NCBI GenBank assembly: GCA_029007825.1
Contig: JAQXIO010000034.1
Location: 29,025 to 93,024 of the forward strand
Length of the DNA: 64,000 nt
Direction of reading: 5' to 3'
From: Bacteroidales bacterium
GTDB lineage: Bacteria > Bacteroidota > Bacteroidia > Bacteroidales > JAQXIO01
A program made the position numbers and the translations under genes. This document shows positions 17,787-26,956 of this stretch, one piece after another (positions within the stretch are counted from its first letter, which is position 1; each line of letters begins with the position of its first letter). The notes under the pieces were generated by a model that saw nothing but the letters and a program-made list of their open reading frames with translations, ran no database searches and was not told the origin of the DNA.

Positions 17787-18572
17787 TTAAAGTTCTCTTA
17801 TCCAGATATTGCGGAATTTAACCGGATCGCCATGATCTTGTAACAAGATAGGGCCTCTTCCGTGCTCTTTGTATTTGGGGAATCCGATATAAGGAGTATC
17901 TCCTAAAATAATGGTATTATTTTGGATCAATACACCGTTGTGAAGAACGGTAATACGGGCGGGACTTTGTACAGAGCCGTCTTTTTTGAAGCGCGGAGCT
18001 GTATAAATGACATCGTAAACATTCCATTCTCCCGGTTTACGCATAGCATTTACTAAAGGAGCTGTTTGTTTGTAGATACTGCCGGCCTGTCCGTTGGCAT
18101 AAGTCTTGTTATTGTAGCAATCCAGAACTTGAAGTTCATAAATACCTTGCATGAAAATTCCGCTATTGCCGCGACCTTGGCTGTATTTTCCCGCTGTGTC
18201 GGTCGGAGCAGACCATTCTATATGTAATTGGAAATCTTCAAAGTCGTCTTTAGTTAAAATTTCTCCTTTTCCCTTCGTAACTTCGAAATACCCTTTTCCT
18301 AATTTCCAGTCGGCAGGTTTTCCATCTCTTTTCTGCCATTTGGAAAGATCCTTTCCGTCAAAAAGAATAATAGCATCTGATGGAGCGGTAATAGCGGCAT
18401 CCTTTGCAGGTTCGCCGGGTGTAACGATTCGGGGTTGCGGAGTCCAGAATTCACTCATCTCCGGTGTCATGGGAGGAGGGGTTGGATACTGTTCCTGGGC
18501 GTGTGTTCCTTGAAAAGCACATAATACTGTAACGGCTGCTGCGGCAGCAAATTTTTTATTTACGACTTTCAT
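17787..18572 (-). CDS. Exported DUF1080 (3-keto-disaccharide hydrolase-like) protein
   Basis: A 261-residue periplasmic protein with a signal peptide (residues 1-25, ending THAQ). The DUF1080 jelly-roll is recognised from IILFDGKDLSKWQ, FQLHIEWSAP, GNSGIFMQGIYELQVLD, the conserved end ILLQDHGDPVKFRNIWIREL and the family's overall size. Members are now linked to hydrolysis of 3-keto-glycosides. Here it stands apart from the Gfo/Idh operon at 41955-47918, 17 bp after queF, perhaps by read-through from the queF promoter. Its partner dehydrogenase would have to come from elsewhere. Confidence 0.9.
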   Translation of the reverse strand: MKVVNKKFAAAAAVTVLCAFQGTHAQEQYPTPPPMTPEMSEFWTPQPRIVTPGEPAKDAAITAPSDAIILFDGKDLSKWQKRDGKPADWKLGKGYFEVTKGKGEILTKDDFEDFQLHIEWSAPTDTAGKYSQGRGNSGIFMQGIYELQVLDCYNNKTYANGQAGSIYKQTAPLVNAMRKPGEWNVYDVIYTAPRFKKDGSVQSPARITVLHNGVLIQNNTIILGDTPYIGFPKYKEHGRGPILLQDHGDPVKFRNIWIREL

Positions 18573-18589
18573 GGCGTAAGAATTAAAAT

Positions 18590-19051
18590 TTATTTGTTTA
18601 ACGAATGATTTAATAATCGGTAATTAGCTATCTCTTCATATTTTGTTTCGGGCTCTCCGTAATTGCAAAACGGATAAATGGAGATACCACCCCTCGGTGT
18701 AAATATACCCTCTATCTCAATATATTTAGGACTCATTAGAGCAATCAGGTCTTTCATTATGATATTTACGCAATCTTCATGAAAAGCACCGTGATTCCTG
18801 AAACTGAAGAGATAAAGTTTCAGACTTTTGCTTTCGACCATTTTAATTCCCGGAAGATAACGGATGTGAATGGTCGCGAAATCCGGTTGTCCGGTAATAG
18901 GACATAAACTGGTAAACTCGGGACAGTTAAAATATACCCAATAGTCGTTTTCAGGATGAGGGTTTGTAAAACATTCTAAAACCTCGGGTGAATAAGATTG
19001 TTTATATTCGCTCTTTTTGCCAAGTAAAGTCAGTTCCTTTTCAGTTTGCAT
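18590..19051 (-). CDS. queF: NADPH-dependent 7-cyano-7-deazaguanine reductase
   Basis: Reduces preQ0 to preQ1 in queuosine biosynthesis. The 153-residue protein is the short, unimodal QueF type. The nucleophile Cys50 and Asp57 are seen in [13 protein letters not shown] with the spacing of known QueF enzymes. The nitrile reductase signature [20 protein letters not shown] follows at about 79-98. It is about 6 kb from queD-queE; queC is not in the window. The candidate promoter leaves a leader of only about 23 nt, so there is no room for a preQ1 riboswitch. Confidence 0.95.
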   Translation of the reverse strand: MQTEKELTLLGKKSEYKQSYSPEVLECFTNPHPENDYWVYFNCPEFTSLCPITGQPDFATIHIRYLPGIKMVESKSLKLYLFSFRNHGAFHEDCVNIIMKDLIALMSPKYIEIEGIFTPRGGISIYPFCNYGEPETKYEEIANYRLLNHSLNK

Positions 19052-19080
19052 AAGTTAATCGGTATGCTTAATGAATCAAA

Positions 19081-19088
19081 CAAAGGTA
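19081..19088 (-). promoter_or_regulatory. Candidate queF promoter, -7 box TACCTTTG
   Basis: Minus-strand TAnnTTTG match 30 bp before the queF ATG. Transcription would start near 19074. Confidence 0.6.
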
Positions 19089-19187
19089 ATCATATTTTTC
19101 AGCATTTGAAAAGACAGACGTTTAAGAAATAAAAAAAACAGATTGCGCAAAAAAAAGAAAAATGTGCAATAGTAAGGAAGATATTTA

Positions 19188-19195
19188 TACCTTTG
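19188..19195 (+). promoter_or_regulatory. Candidate FadL-type gene promoter, -7 box TACCTTTG
   Basis: Plus-strand TAnnTTTG match. A start near 19202 rules out the upstream in-frame start at 19193 and supports ATG 19238. Confidence 0.6.
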
Positions 19196-19237
19196 TCGCG
19201 ATTTTATCAAAAAATTGAATTAACCAAAAAAGTTAGT

Positions 19238-20569
19238 ATGAAAAAAATTTTACTCACAACATTCTTGGTCGGCTGCTTTTCTATAGCCTTCTCGGAAGGT
19301 TATCAGGTCAATCTCCAGAGCACGAAGCAAGCTGCAATGGGACATGTCGGAACGGCTATGAAGCTTGGAGCGGAAAGTATGCATTTCAATCCTGCCGGAT
19401 TGGTATTTATGGATAAGGCGGTCGATCTTTCTGCCGGTGCGTCGTTTATCTTTTCAAAGGTAGACTATACATCTGTCGATAAGAAATATTCCGCATCGAC
19501 GGAAAGCAATCCAAGCACACCGCTCTATTTGTATGCTGGGTTTAAAATTTACGATAATTTGGCTGCCGGTATCAGTTTGACGAATCCTTACGGAAGTGGT
19601 TTGGTTTGGCCTGCGAACTGGAATGGAGCACATTTGGTACAGGATATATCTCTGAAAGTATTTTCTATTCAGCCTACCGTGTCATATAAAATACTTGATC
19701 GTTTGAGTATTGGTGCCGGTTTGATGATTTATGCAGGAAATGTTTCAATCTCCAGAGCCCTCATTCCTGTAGGGTGGGGCACATTGGGTATGGTCCCGCA
19801 ACTGCAACCTTTGGCTCAGGCATATCCGGGGGTGGTTCCTGCTCAGGCAGCTCTTACCGGAACAGCAAAGGTAGGTTTGGGTTATAATGTCGGTGTTATG
19901 TTTGACATAAATGACCAGTGGACGATTGGTGCTTCATATCGTTCGAAAGTCAAAATGAAAGTAGAGCAAGGTACCGCAGAGGTAAACTATGCCAATGAAA
20001 CGATCAGACAGGCAATCAGTCCTTTGATGCCGAAACTTGATCAGGGTACATTCTCTGCATCGATGCCTATGCCTGCGAATTTGAATATAGGACTTTCTTA
20101 TAAGCCTATCAACAAGTTGGTGTTATCGGCCGATTTTCAATATGTATTCTGGAAAGCATATAAAGAATTGAATATTGATTTTTCACCTGAAGAACTTAGC
20201 TCCAATAATATTTCGTCTGTAAAGAATTATTCGAATTCGTTTGCAGTACGTTTAGGTGGACAATATACGATAACATCTCGTTTTGACGTACGTTTAGGTC
20301 TGTATTATGATAAGACGCCTGTAAACGATGAATATTATAATCCTGAAACCCCGGGAACGGATAAATTAGGATTTACTACTGGATTCAGCTTTTGTCCTAT
20401 CAGGAATTTCTCGATTGATGTTGCATTCTCTTATGTACACGGCTTGAAGAAGAATGATGTATCTTGCCCGGCTGGCAACAGCTTTGTATTACCCGGAAAT
20501 GAATATTTTACCGGAGACTATAAGGCCAGAGCTTTTATCCCGGCTATAGGTTTATCTTATAAGTTTTAA
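19238..20569 (+). CDS. OmpP1/FadL-type outer membrane transporter
   Basis: A 443-residue outer-membrane beta-barrel of the OmpP1/FadL/TodX family, which passes hydrophobic compounds such as long-chain fatty acids. Residues 1-19 are a signal peptide. The mature N-terminus (GYQVNLQSTKQAAMGHVGTA) is the plug-region signature, followed by AESMHFNPAG and LTNPYGSGLVWPANW. The barrel ends AFIPAIGLSYKF with a terminal phenylalanine, as expected for outer-membrane insertion. It is a single-gene unit with its own promoter and terminator. Confidence 0.93.
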   Translation: MKKILLTTFLVGCFSIAFSEGYQVNLQSTKQAAMGHVGTAMKLGAESMHFNPAGLVFMDKAVDLSAGASFIFSKVDYTSVDKKYSASTESNPSTPLYLYAGFKIYDNLAAGISLTNPYGSGLVWPANWNGAHLVQDISLKVFSIQPTVSYKILDRLSIGAGLMIYAGNVSISRALIPVGWGTLGMVPQLQPLAQAYPGVVPAQAALTGTAKVGLGYNVGVMFDINDQWTIGASYRSKVKMKVEQGTAEVNYANETIRQAISPLMPKLDQGTFSASMPMPANLNIGLSYKPINKLVLSADFQYVFWKAYKELNIDFSPEELSSNNISSVKNYSNSFAVRLGGQYTITSRFDVRLGLYYDKTPVNDEYYNPETPGTDKLGFTTGFSFCPIRNFSIDVAFSYVHGLKKNDVSCPAGNSFVLPGNEYFTGDYKARAFIPAIGLSYKF

Positions 20570-20587
20570 GATTTAGTACTAAAAATA

Positions 20588-20622
20588 AAAAGGCCGCTTA
20601 ATTTATTTGAGCGGCCTTTTTA
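20588..20622. terminator. Terminator between convergent genes
   Basis: GC-rich stem (AAGGCCGCT paired with AGCGGCCTT, extended by flanking A-T pairs) with a T-run on the plus strand and an A-run on the other side, so it could serve both the FadL-type gene and the minus-strand T9SS gene. Confidence 0.85.
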
Positions 20623-20641
20623 TTCGTTTTAGATGCAATCT

Positions 20642-21952
20642 TTATTTTAATAAAAGGGGAATGTTACCTGTCTTTTCACCGGTTTTCCATAATAAAAAAT
20701 AATATCCTTTCTGTAAGTCTGATATATTTATTGAGGAAGAGTTTCCGGTTATTGTTTTCTCAAAGGTAATAACGCCTGCTGCATTAATAATTTGTATGTT
20801 ACACGATGTCTCTTGGTCAAATGATATATGAAGGACATCGGAACATGGATTCGGGTAAATTTGTATTGAAGATGTGAAATTGGTGAGATCGTTAATCCCA
20901 ACATTAAATTGTTCGAAAGCACCGATATCGATCGTTCCGTCTTTACGGTGATTACCGTTTAAATCCAGGTTTTCATCAGATACGAAGAAAGCGTCGTTAC
21001 CTGCATCTACACAAGGAGACGCAGCCTGAAGATTCCAGTCGCTTTCCGGATCGATAAAAAGAGGTCCTTCGGCCATATACCCTCCATCGTTGGAGCCGTC
21101 GAGTTCAATTATATTATCACCGGATTCACATCCGTTGGTAGCGGCACAATAAGAAGCCTGAGCTTGGTCTTCGAGATAAATTTGTACAGTACCGGAATAA
21201 GCATAGTAAGTAATATTACCCCATACGACAGAATTACCTACGAAAGAAGCACCCGTTGCAAAAATACCCTCTCCGTATACTGTATTACTTTTAGTGCTGT
21301 TCTTAACGATAGAGCAATTGATAATTCTGGATGTCCCTTCACAATAAACGCCACCTCCTTTTACACTATTGTTATTTAGCAGTACATTGCCTGTAACAAG
21401 ACAGTTTAGTAAACAAGAGTTCCCTTTTAAATAAGCACCTCCACCAGTTATTGCAGCTTCATTGTTACGGATAATACATTCACTTAAAGTCATATTCGTG
21501 TTGAGCACGACCCCACCTCCGTCGATCGATCCGGCACCGTTGCAGATAACGAGGTTTTTCCAGATTGTAGGTGATGCAAGCTGTTCTTTTTGGTTGATAA
21601 CCTGTATTTTCTTCTCTCCGCTCAAGATCGTGAGGTTTTCTCCTTTTCCAGCAAAGGAACGTTCCGATACATTTTTTTCATTTCCCGTAAATCCTCCTAT
21701 CACATCGACTCCGTTTTGTGGATCCAGGGGGTGGCTCAATTTATATTCGCCTTTTGCAACCCATACTTCTGCATTTTTATCGGCTACATGTGTAGCTGCG
21801 GCATTGATTGCAGTTTGTATGTCCGTATATACAGGTTCTTTTCCGTTCCATGCAGTTGCATCGTTTGCTGTTTTTACATAAAAAATATTCTGTGAAATAA
21901 GCGATTCGGAAAAACAGAATAAAATAAAAAATAGGGTAATGTTTTTCATCAT
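20642..21952 (-). CDS. T9SS-exported right-handed beta-helix protein
   Basis: A protein of 436 residues from ATG 21952 (21949 and 21961 are also possible). After a signal peptide ending SLISQ comes a parallel beta-helix with repeated asparagine/glycine turns (GGGVVLNTNMTLSECIIRNN, GGGAYLKGNSCLLNCLVTGN) and a choice-of-anchor-like end (SPCVDAGNDAFF, LDLNGNHRKDGTIDIGAFEQ). The last ~75 residues are a type IX secretion sorting domain (IQIYPNPCSDVLHI, ending YYFLLWKTGEKTGNIPLLLK). Surface location or secretion follows if T9SS is present. The ligand or enzymatic role is unknown; beta-helices of this kind may bind or cleave polysaccharides. Confidence 0.88.
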   Translation of the reverse strand: MMKNITLFFILFCFSESLISQNIFYVKTANDATAWNGKEPVYTDIQTAINAAATHVADKNAEVWVAKGEYKLSHPLDPQNGVDVIGGFTGNEKNVSERSFAGKGENLTILSGEKKIQVINQKEQLASPTIWKNLVICNGAGSIDGGGVVLNTNMTLSECIIRNNEAAITGGGAYLKGNSCLLNCLVTGNVLLNNNSVKGGGVYCEGTSRIINCSIVKNSTKSNTVYGEGIFATGASFVGNSVVWGNITYYAYSGTVQIYLEDQAQASYCAATNGCESGDNIIELDGSNDGGYMAEGPLFIDPESDWNLQAASPCVDAGNDAFFVSDENLDLNGNHRKDGTIDIGAFEQFNVGINDLTNFTSSIQIYPNPCSDVLHISFDQETSCNIQIINAAGVITFEKTITGNSSSINISDLQKGYYFLLWKTGEKTGNIPLLLK

Positions 21953-21976
21953 GGTGTGCAAATCTTAGTTAATAAA

Positions 21977-22008
21977 ACAAGAAGTAAAGGGTACCCTTTA
22001 CTTCTTGT
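21977..22008 (-). terminator. 32-bp perfect palindrome after the phosphorylase gene
   Basis: Two 16-nt arms (21977-21992 and 21993-22008) are exact reverse complements meeting at GGTACC. As RNA on the minus strand it forms a strong hairpin followed by TTTTATT, 18 bp past the phosphorylase stop, so termination is the simplest reading. Confidence 0.7.
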
Positions 22009-22025
22009 GTGAGTTAATTAATGTT

Positions 22026-24596
22026 TTAAATATGAATCCATTTGACAAAAGCCAGATCCATCCGGTAAGGAGCATCCGGATGAACCGGGAATATCCGGAA
22101 TGCGACTTTATATAGTCCCGGAGATTGCGGTTTATCTTTAATACCGAAAGTAACGATAGAACCTTCCTCTTTTTCCTTATTTAAACGACGGGCCGATTTG
22201 AATTTCAGTTCGTTGTTTTCGGTTTGGCAGGTTACTAAATCTACACCGATATCGCTTTTCAGAGCCTTTTTGTCAATTATGACTTTTACGCTATACTCTT
22301 CTCCTATTATTATACCGTTTGCCGTTGGCATTCCGGCATTGCTCACACTGATTACCTCCATACTGTCCCAATGAGCGTTCACCTCTTCCTTCCATGCTGC
22401 CAGTTCTTTGGCTTTTTGGAAATTGTCGGTAGTTAGCTTTTGGTAACGTCCGGCCAGTTTTGTGTAAAATTTGCTGATATAATCGTCCAGCATACGCTTA
22501 GTCGTATAATGAGGAGCAATATGAGCAATTGAATTTTTTATATACTGAATCCATTCCGGAGAATAACCTTTGCTGTTTTTCGCAAAATAAAGCGGAATAA
22601 TTTCCCGTTCCAGAATAGCATAAATCGTGGCGGCATCCAGTTCATCCTGGAATTGTTGATTTTCGTAAGTACGCTTATCCGTCAGAGCCCAACCGGCATC
22701 TTCACGATATCCTTCGTACCACCAGCCATCTAATACAGAGAAGTTAAGTACACCGTTCATTTCTGCTTTTTCCCCCGACGTACCCGAAGCTTCAAGCGGA
22801 CGTGTGGGAGTATTCAGCCATACATCTACGCCGGAGATCAGGCGTTTTGCCAGTTGCATGTCATAATTTTCCAGGAAAATAATTTTGCCTAAAAACTCCG
22901 GTCGGCGCGAAATCTCTACGATATGTTTGATCAAACCTTGCCCGCCGCCGTCAGCAGGGTGAGCCTTCCCGGTAAAGAGGAATTGAACGGGATATTTTTC
23001 GTTGTTTACGATTTTTTCCAGACGTTCCAGATCCATAAAAAGTAAATGAGCACGTTTGTATGTAGCAAAACGGCGGCCGAATCCTATAATAAGAGCATTA
23101 GGATTGATGCTTTCCAATATGGAAACGACCTTACTCGGATCTCCCTGGTTCTTTATCCATTGGTTCTTGAATTTTCCGCTTATGTATTGTATTAATTTAT
23201 TTTTTAGTCCCTCGCGAGTGCGCCAGATCTCTTCGTCTGGAACATCATAAATAGCTTCCCAGAGTTTTTCATTAGATTGATCGTTGAAAAAATCCGCAGC
23301 GAAATGTTTCTGATAGAGCTTTTTCCATTCCGAAGCAGCCCATGTTGGCATGTGTACTCCGTTTGTTACATAGCTTACATGCAATTCTTCCGGAAAATAA
23401 CCTTTCCATACGGGAGCGAACATGCGTTGAGACACGAGACCATGCAATTTACTAACCCCATTCGCTTCCTGACAGGTATTCAAAGCGAATACACTCATGG
23501 AGAACTTTTCATTCGACCCGGGATTGGCACGTCCCATATCCATGAACTCCTGCCATGAAATTCCCAACTTTGCAGGGAAAGAACCCATATATTTCCCGAA
23601 TAAGCCTTCGTCGAAATAGTCATGTCCAGCCGGTACAGGCGTATGCACAGTATAAAGAGATGAGGAGCGTACGACCTCCAGTGCCTGGTTGAACGTAAGT
23701 AAATCCTGTTGTATGAAATCCGTCAGACGTTGTACGTTAATCAATGCTGCGTGGCCCTCGTTGCAATGATATACTTGTTTTTTTATACCTAATCTGTTGA
23801 GAAGCAGAATTCCCCCTATGCCGAGCAGATACTCCTGTTTCATCCTGTTTTCCCAGTCCCCGCCGTATAACTGGTGTGTAATAGAACGGTCCCATTCGCT
23901 GTTAGACTCGATATCCGTATCCATCAGATAGAGGAATATACGTCCTACATTAACTCTCCATATCTTTGCATAAACGATTCTGTCCGGATAAGGAACCTCT
24001 AAAATGAGGGGCTTGTCCGGATCTTGCGGATCCATTTCCTGGTCTATCGGAAGCTGTGAAAAATTTTGTGGTTCGTAGTTGGCAATCTGCTGGCCGTCCA
24101 TTGAAAGGGTCTGGGTAAAATAGCCGTAACGATATAGGAACCCTACTGCAGTGAGATCGATATTGCAGTCGCTCGCTTCTTTTAAATAATCTCCCGCTAA
24201 CACTCCTAAGCCGCCCGAGTAAATCTTCAATACGTTGCTGAGGCCGTATTCCATACTGAAATAAGCGATAGAAGGCTTTGTCGTATCGGGTGTAACGTCT
24301 TTATAATTTTTAAATTTCGTATAAACGTCGTTTAGGCGTTTTTCAAAATCTACATCGTCTCCTAATTTTTCGAGTTGTTCGTATGATAATGATTGGATAA
24401 GACTTACCGGATTGCCTGAGGTTGTCTTCCATAATTGAGGATTGATGCTTTCAAATAATTCTATGGCATCAGAATTCCATACCCACCATAGATTCTTTGC
24501 TATTTCCTCTAAATGAGCAATGCTTTTGGGTAATTTTGAATGAGCATTGATATCTGTCCAGACAGGATTATTCGTATAATTTGTTCTTACTTTCAT
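22026..24596 (-). CDS. glgP: Alpha-glucan (glycogen) phosphorylase, DUF3417 type
   Basis: A GT35 enzyme releasing glucose 1-phosphate from glycogen or maltodextrins with pyridoxal phosphate. The 856-residue chain starts with the DUF3417 module (about residues 15-110, [16 protein letters not shown]). The phosphorylase core follows with [30 protein letters not shown] and NEGHAALI, and the cofactor lysine is in [14 protein letters not shown] beta-rich C-terminal tail (about 745-856) is typical of this bacterial subfamily. It lies 15 bp after the glycogen synthase gene, so synthesis and breakdown are co-transcribed. Confidence 0.93.
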   Translation of the reverse strand: MKVRTNYTNNPVWTDINAHSKLPKSIAHLEEIAKNLWWVWNSDAIELFESINPQLWKTTSGNPVSLIQSLSYEQLEKLGDDVDFEKRLNDVYTKFKNYKDVTPDTTKPSIAYFSMEYGLSNVLKIYSGGLGVLAGDYLKEASDCNIDLTAVGFLYRYGYFTQTLSMDGQQIANYEPQNFSQLPIDQEMDPQDPDKPLILEVPYPDRIVYAKIWRVNVGRIFLYLMDTDIESNSEWDRSITHQLYGGDWENRMKQEYLLGIGGILLLNRLGIKKQVYHCNEGHAALINVQRLTDFIQQDLLTFNQALEVVRSSSLYTVHTPVPAGHDYFDEGLFGKYMGSFPAKLGISWQEFMDMGRANPGSNEKFSMSVFALNTCQEANGVSKLHGLVSQRMFAPVWKGYFPEELHVSYVTNGVHMPTWAASEWKKLYQKHFAADFFNDQSNEKLWEAIYDVPDEEIWRTREGLKNKLIQYISGKFKNQWIKNQGDPSKVVSILESINPNALIIGFGRRFATYKRAHLLFMDLERLEKIVNNEKYPVQFLFTGKAHPADGGGQGLIKHIVEISRRPEFLGKIIFLENYDMQLAKRLISGVDVWLNTPTRPLEASGTSGEKAEMNGVLNFSVLDGWWYEGYREDAGWALTDKRTYENQQFQDELDAATIYAILEREIIPLYFAKNSKGYSPEWIQYIKNSIAHIAPHYTTKRMLDDYISKFYTKLAGRYQKLTTDNFQKAKELAAWKEEVNAHWDSMEVISVSNAGMPTANGIIIGEEYSVKVIIDKKALKSDIGVDLVTCQTENNELKFKSARRLNKEKEEGSIVTFGIKDKPQSPGLYKVAFRIFPVHPDAPYRMDLAFVKWIHI

Positions 24597-24611
24597 AGAG
24601 TAATAAGTTTG

Positions 24612-26270
24612 TTAATTTTGAGTGTTTTGTTTTTTCTTTTGTAAAGCGAAATTATAAGCTTCGAAATAAAAACGGACAAAATGTTCCCATGTTGCTTTTT
24701 CTGCCAGATTTAACGCTTGGCGCCGCACTTGTTTTATTTCATCGGAAGAAGCTTTACTGACTTCCGTTATTTTTCCGGAGATGGCTTTTGCCACATCTAA
24801 GTAGTTATCCTCCTCTCTGAGAATAACGTCGGCACCATGCTTCCAGTTTATCTCTTTTTGTTCTTTGGCCGCCCATGCTCCGAAACCTGCCAGTTGCGTT
24901 GTAATGGTAGGAATGCCGAATGCGACGCTTTCATGAGGAGTATAGCCCCATGGCTCGTAGTAGGACGGGAAAATTGTCAGATTCATTCCGGCCAAAAGAT
25001 CATAGTAATTTTTATTGAATATTCCATCGTCACCGTTCAGGTAGCAGGGAACGAAAATAATTTTCACTTTATCCGAAGCTTGGTTGGTGAATCCTAATTG
25101 TAAAATATAGTTCGATATTTTATCTTCATTCGGATTATTGAGCCAATGTGTAAGAAATGGTTGAGGCAAAGGAGTATTTTCTTTTGTCTTGCTCTTTTTC
25201 CGTTTAACCAGGTCTTCACGAGCCTCTTTTATCCATCCGGGAACCATGATGAAGGCGATGACCTCTTTCTCTGGGTTCGATTGTTTTAAATCGTCTATTG
25301 CTTTGATAAATAAATCTATACCCTTGTTCCGGTATTCGTATCTTCCGCTTATAGCTACTAATATGGCATCGTCAGAAGGCTGATGGCCGGTAAGACAAGC
25401 CGTAACCTCTTTCAGTAAGTTACGGGCCGACTTTCTCTTGGCCGTGTACGAACTGCCTTTCGGAACCATATCGTTCTCAAAACCGTTTGGAGTTACAATA
25501 TCCGGTGTCTTTTCGAGAAGTTGTGTACATTCCCGGGCAGTTATATCGCTTACGGTAGTGAAACAATCTGCAAAGTGAGCAGCCTGTTTCTCGAGCGAAT
25601 GTTTGGCTTGCATATTAAGCTCGTTAGCCATGATATCGCCATTATATCCGTTGAAAAAAGCATAAAGAGCCTTTCCGTTACCGGCAATGGAACGTCCTAT
25701 CGATGTGGCATGTGTCGTAAAGACCGTACCTACATCAGGAAGTTTGTCTTTTACGTACAATAATCCCATTCCCATCGTCCATTCGTGAAAATGAGCAATT
25801 ACGTTCGATTTGTCCAGCTTGAAGAAATTGTAGAAATTCTCTATAAGGATTCCGGTTGCATGGGCGAAGGTACAAGCTTCGTCATAATCTCCGTATGCAT
25901 TTAAAGAATTTACTTTATATTTTTCCCACATATCTCCGTAAAACTCATTTTTACTCTCGCATAAAGGAGAAAAATTAATCAGTAATGCGATTGGGTTTCC
26001 AGGGATATTCCATCTCCCGATTCTGACTTTTAATCCCGTAGTTTTATGAAAATGAGTTTGCCACTTTTTTAATAAAGAAGAATCTTCTGTAAAATAGAGA
26101 GAGTTGGATGAGCCTAAATCAGGCCCGATATAAATATGAGAATCGCTGTTTTGAGCGTTCATCACCTTTGCTTTCGAAGAAAGAACGGTATAAATACCAC
26201 CTACTTTGTTGCAGACTTCCCAACTTGCTTCGAAGATATAATCTGGTTTTATTACTTCGTTTTTTTTCAT
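24612..26270 (-). CDS. GT3-type glycogen synthase
   Basis: Transfers glucose from a nucleotide sugar to the growing alpha-1,4-glucan. The N-terminal YIFEASWEVCNKVGGIYTVL is the signature of GT3 (eukaryote-like) synthases rather than bacterial GlgA (GT5). Further GT-B landmarks are HFHEWTMGMGLLY, TTHATSIGRSIAGNG and PSYYEPWGYTPHESVAFGIPTITT. The frame extends to 26327, but the -7 box at 26317-26324 would place that start at or before the transcription start; ATG 26270 gives 552 residues and the usual N-terminus. Confidence 0.92.
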   Translation of the reverse strand: MKKNEVIKPDYIFEASWEVCNKVGGIYTVLSSKAKVMNAQNSDSHIYIGPDLGSSNSLYFTEDSSLLKKWQTHFHKTTGLKVRIGRWNIPGNPIALLINFSPLCESKNEFYGDMWEKYKVNSLNAYGDYDEACTFAHATGILIENFYNFFKLDKSNVIAHFHEWTMGMGLLYVKDKLPDVGTVFTTHATSIGRSIAGNGKALYAFFNGYNGDIMANELNMQAKHSLEKQAAHFADCFTTVSDITARECTQLLEKTPDIVTPNGFENDMVPKGSSYTAKRKSARNLLKEVTACLTGHQPSDDAILVAISGRYEYRNKGIDLFIKAIDDLKQSNPEKEVIAFIMVPGWIKEAREDLVKRKKSKTKENTPLPQPFLTHWLNNPNEDKISNYILQLGFTNQASDKVKIIFVPCYLNGDDGIFNKNYYDLLAGMNLTIFPSYYEPWGYTPHESVAFGIPTITTQLAGFGAWAAKEQKEINWKHGADVILREEDNYLDVAKAISGKITEVSKASSDEIKQVRRQALNLAEKATWEHFVRFYFEAYNFALQKKKQNTQN

Positions 26271-26316
26271 AGTCAGTAACGCCGTTAAGTTTGTTGTCTT
26301 ATATGACATATATTGA

Positions 26317-26324
26317 CAAAGGTA
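26317..26324 (-). promoter_or_regulatory. Candidate glycogen operon promoter, -7 box TACCTTTG
   Basis: Minus-strand TAnnTTTG match 47 bp upstream of ATG 26270. Back-to-back with the acyltransferase promoter 54 bp away. Confidence 0.6.
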
Positions 26325-26377
26325 CAATATTTATTGAAATCTGTTTGAGAGAATACCCTATTTTATATGCTAATTAA

Positions 26378-26385
26378 TACCTTTG
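26378..26385 (+). promoter_or_regulatory. Candidate acyltransferase operon promoter, -7 box TACCTTTG
   Basis: Plus-strand TAnnTTTG match. Transcription from about 26392 excludes the in-frame start at 26367 and supports ATG 26406. Confidence 0.6.
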
Positions 26386-26405
26386 TATTCCAAATAATTG
26401 TGAAT

Positions 26406-26942
26406 ATGAAACAGAAAATATGTAAGTGGATTTTGGCCTGTATGGGATGGAAAACCGGACGTATAGAACCCGATATCCCGAAATGTGTGATTTGCGTGGC
26501 TCCCCATACCAGTAACTGGGATTTTATTATAGGTAAGTTATTCTATACTTCTCTTGGCAGGTTTGCCCATTTTCTCATAAAAAAAGAATGGTTCTTCTTT
26601 CCGCTGAATTATCTGTTTGAAAGTATGGGCGGAGTGCCGGTCGATAGAAAGAAAAAAGGATCGTTGACCGATGCGATGGCCGAAGAGTTCGGTAAGCGAG
26701 AACGCTTTCAATTGGCTATAACGCCCGAGGGTACCCGGAAAAAGGTGGAAAAGTGGAAAAAAGGCTTTTACCATATAGCGCTTAAAGCTCAGGTCCCCAT
26801 TATGTTGGTCTATATCGATTATGCGAAAAAAGAGGCGGGTTATTTTAAAACGTTTATTCCTACGGGAAATGAAGAAGCAGACATAGCTTATATAAAAAGC
26901 TTATATGAGCATGTACAGCCCAGGCATACTGAACGGTTTTAA
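26406..26942 (+). CDS. PlsC-like acyltransferase
   Basis: A 178-residue member of the lysophosphatidic acid acyltransferase superfamily. APHTSNWDF (residues ~31-39) corresponds to the catalytic HX4D box, GGVPVDRKKKG to the second block, and ITPEGTRKK to the glycerophosphate-binding block. The family makes phosphatidic acid or other acylated lipids at the cytoplasmic face of the inner membrane. Short length and the H-T-S-N-W-D variant are typical of a Bacteroidota subgroup whose acceptor is not firmly known. It begins a plus-strand run with the omega-amidase and the MFS protein. Confidence 0.88.
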   Translation: MKQKICKWILACMGWKTGRIEPDIPKCVICVAPHTSNWDFIIGKLFYTSLGRFAHFLIKKEWFFFPLNYLFESMGGVPVDRKKKGSLTDAMAEEFGKRERFQLAITPEGTRKKVEKWKKGFYHIALKAQVPIMLVYIDYAKKEAGYFKTFIPTGNEEADIAYIKSLYEHVQPRHTERF

Positions 26943-26956
26943 ATTCAGAGATCTTT

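Noticed and set aside
19052..19080. preQ1 riboswitch upstream of queF
   Set aside because: The likely transcription start leaves only about 23 nt before the ATG and no pseudoknot-forming sequence was seen.
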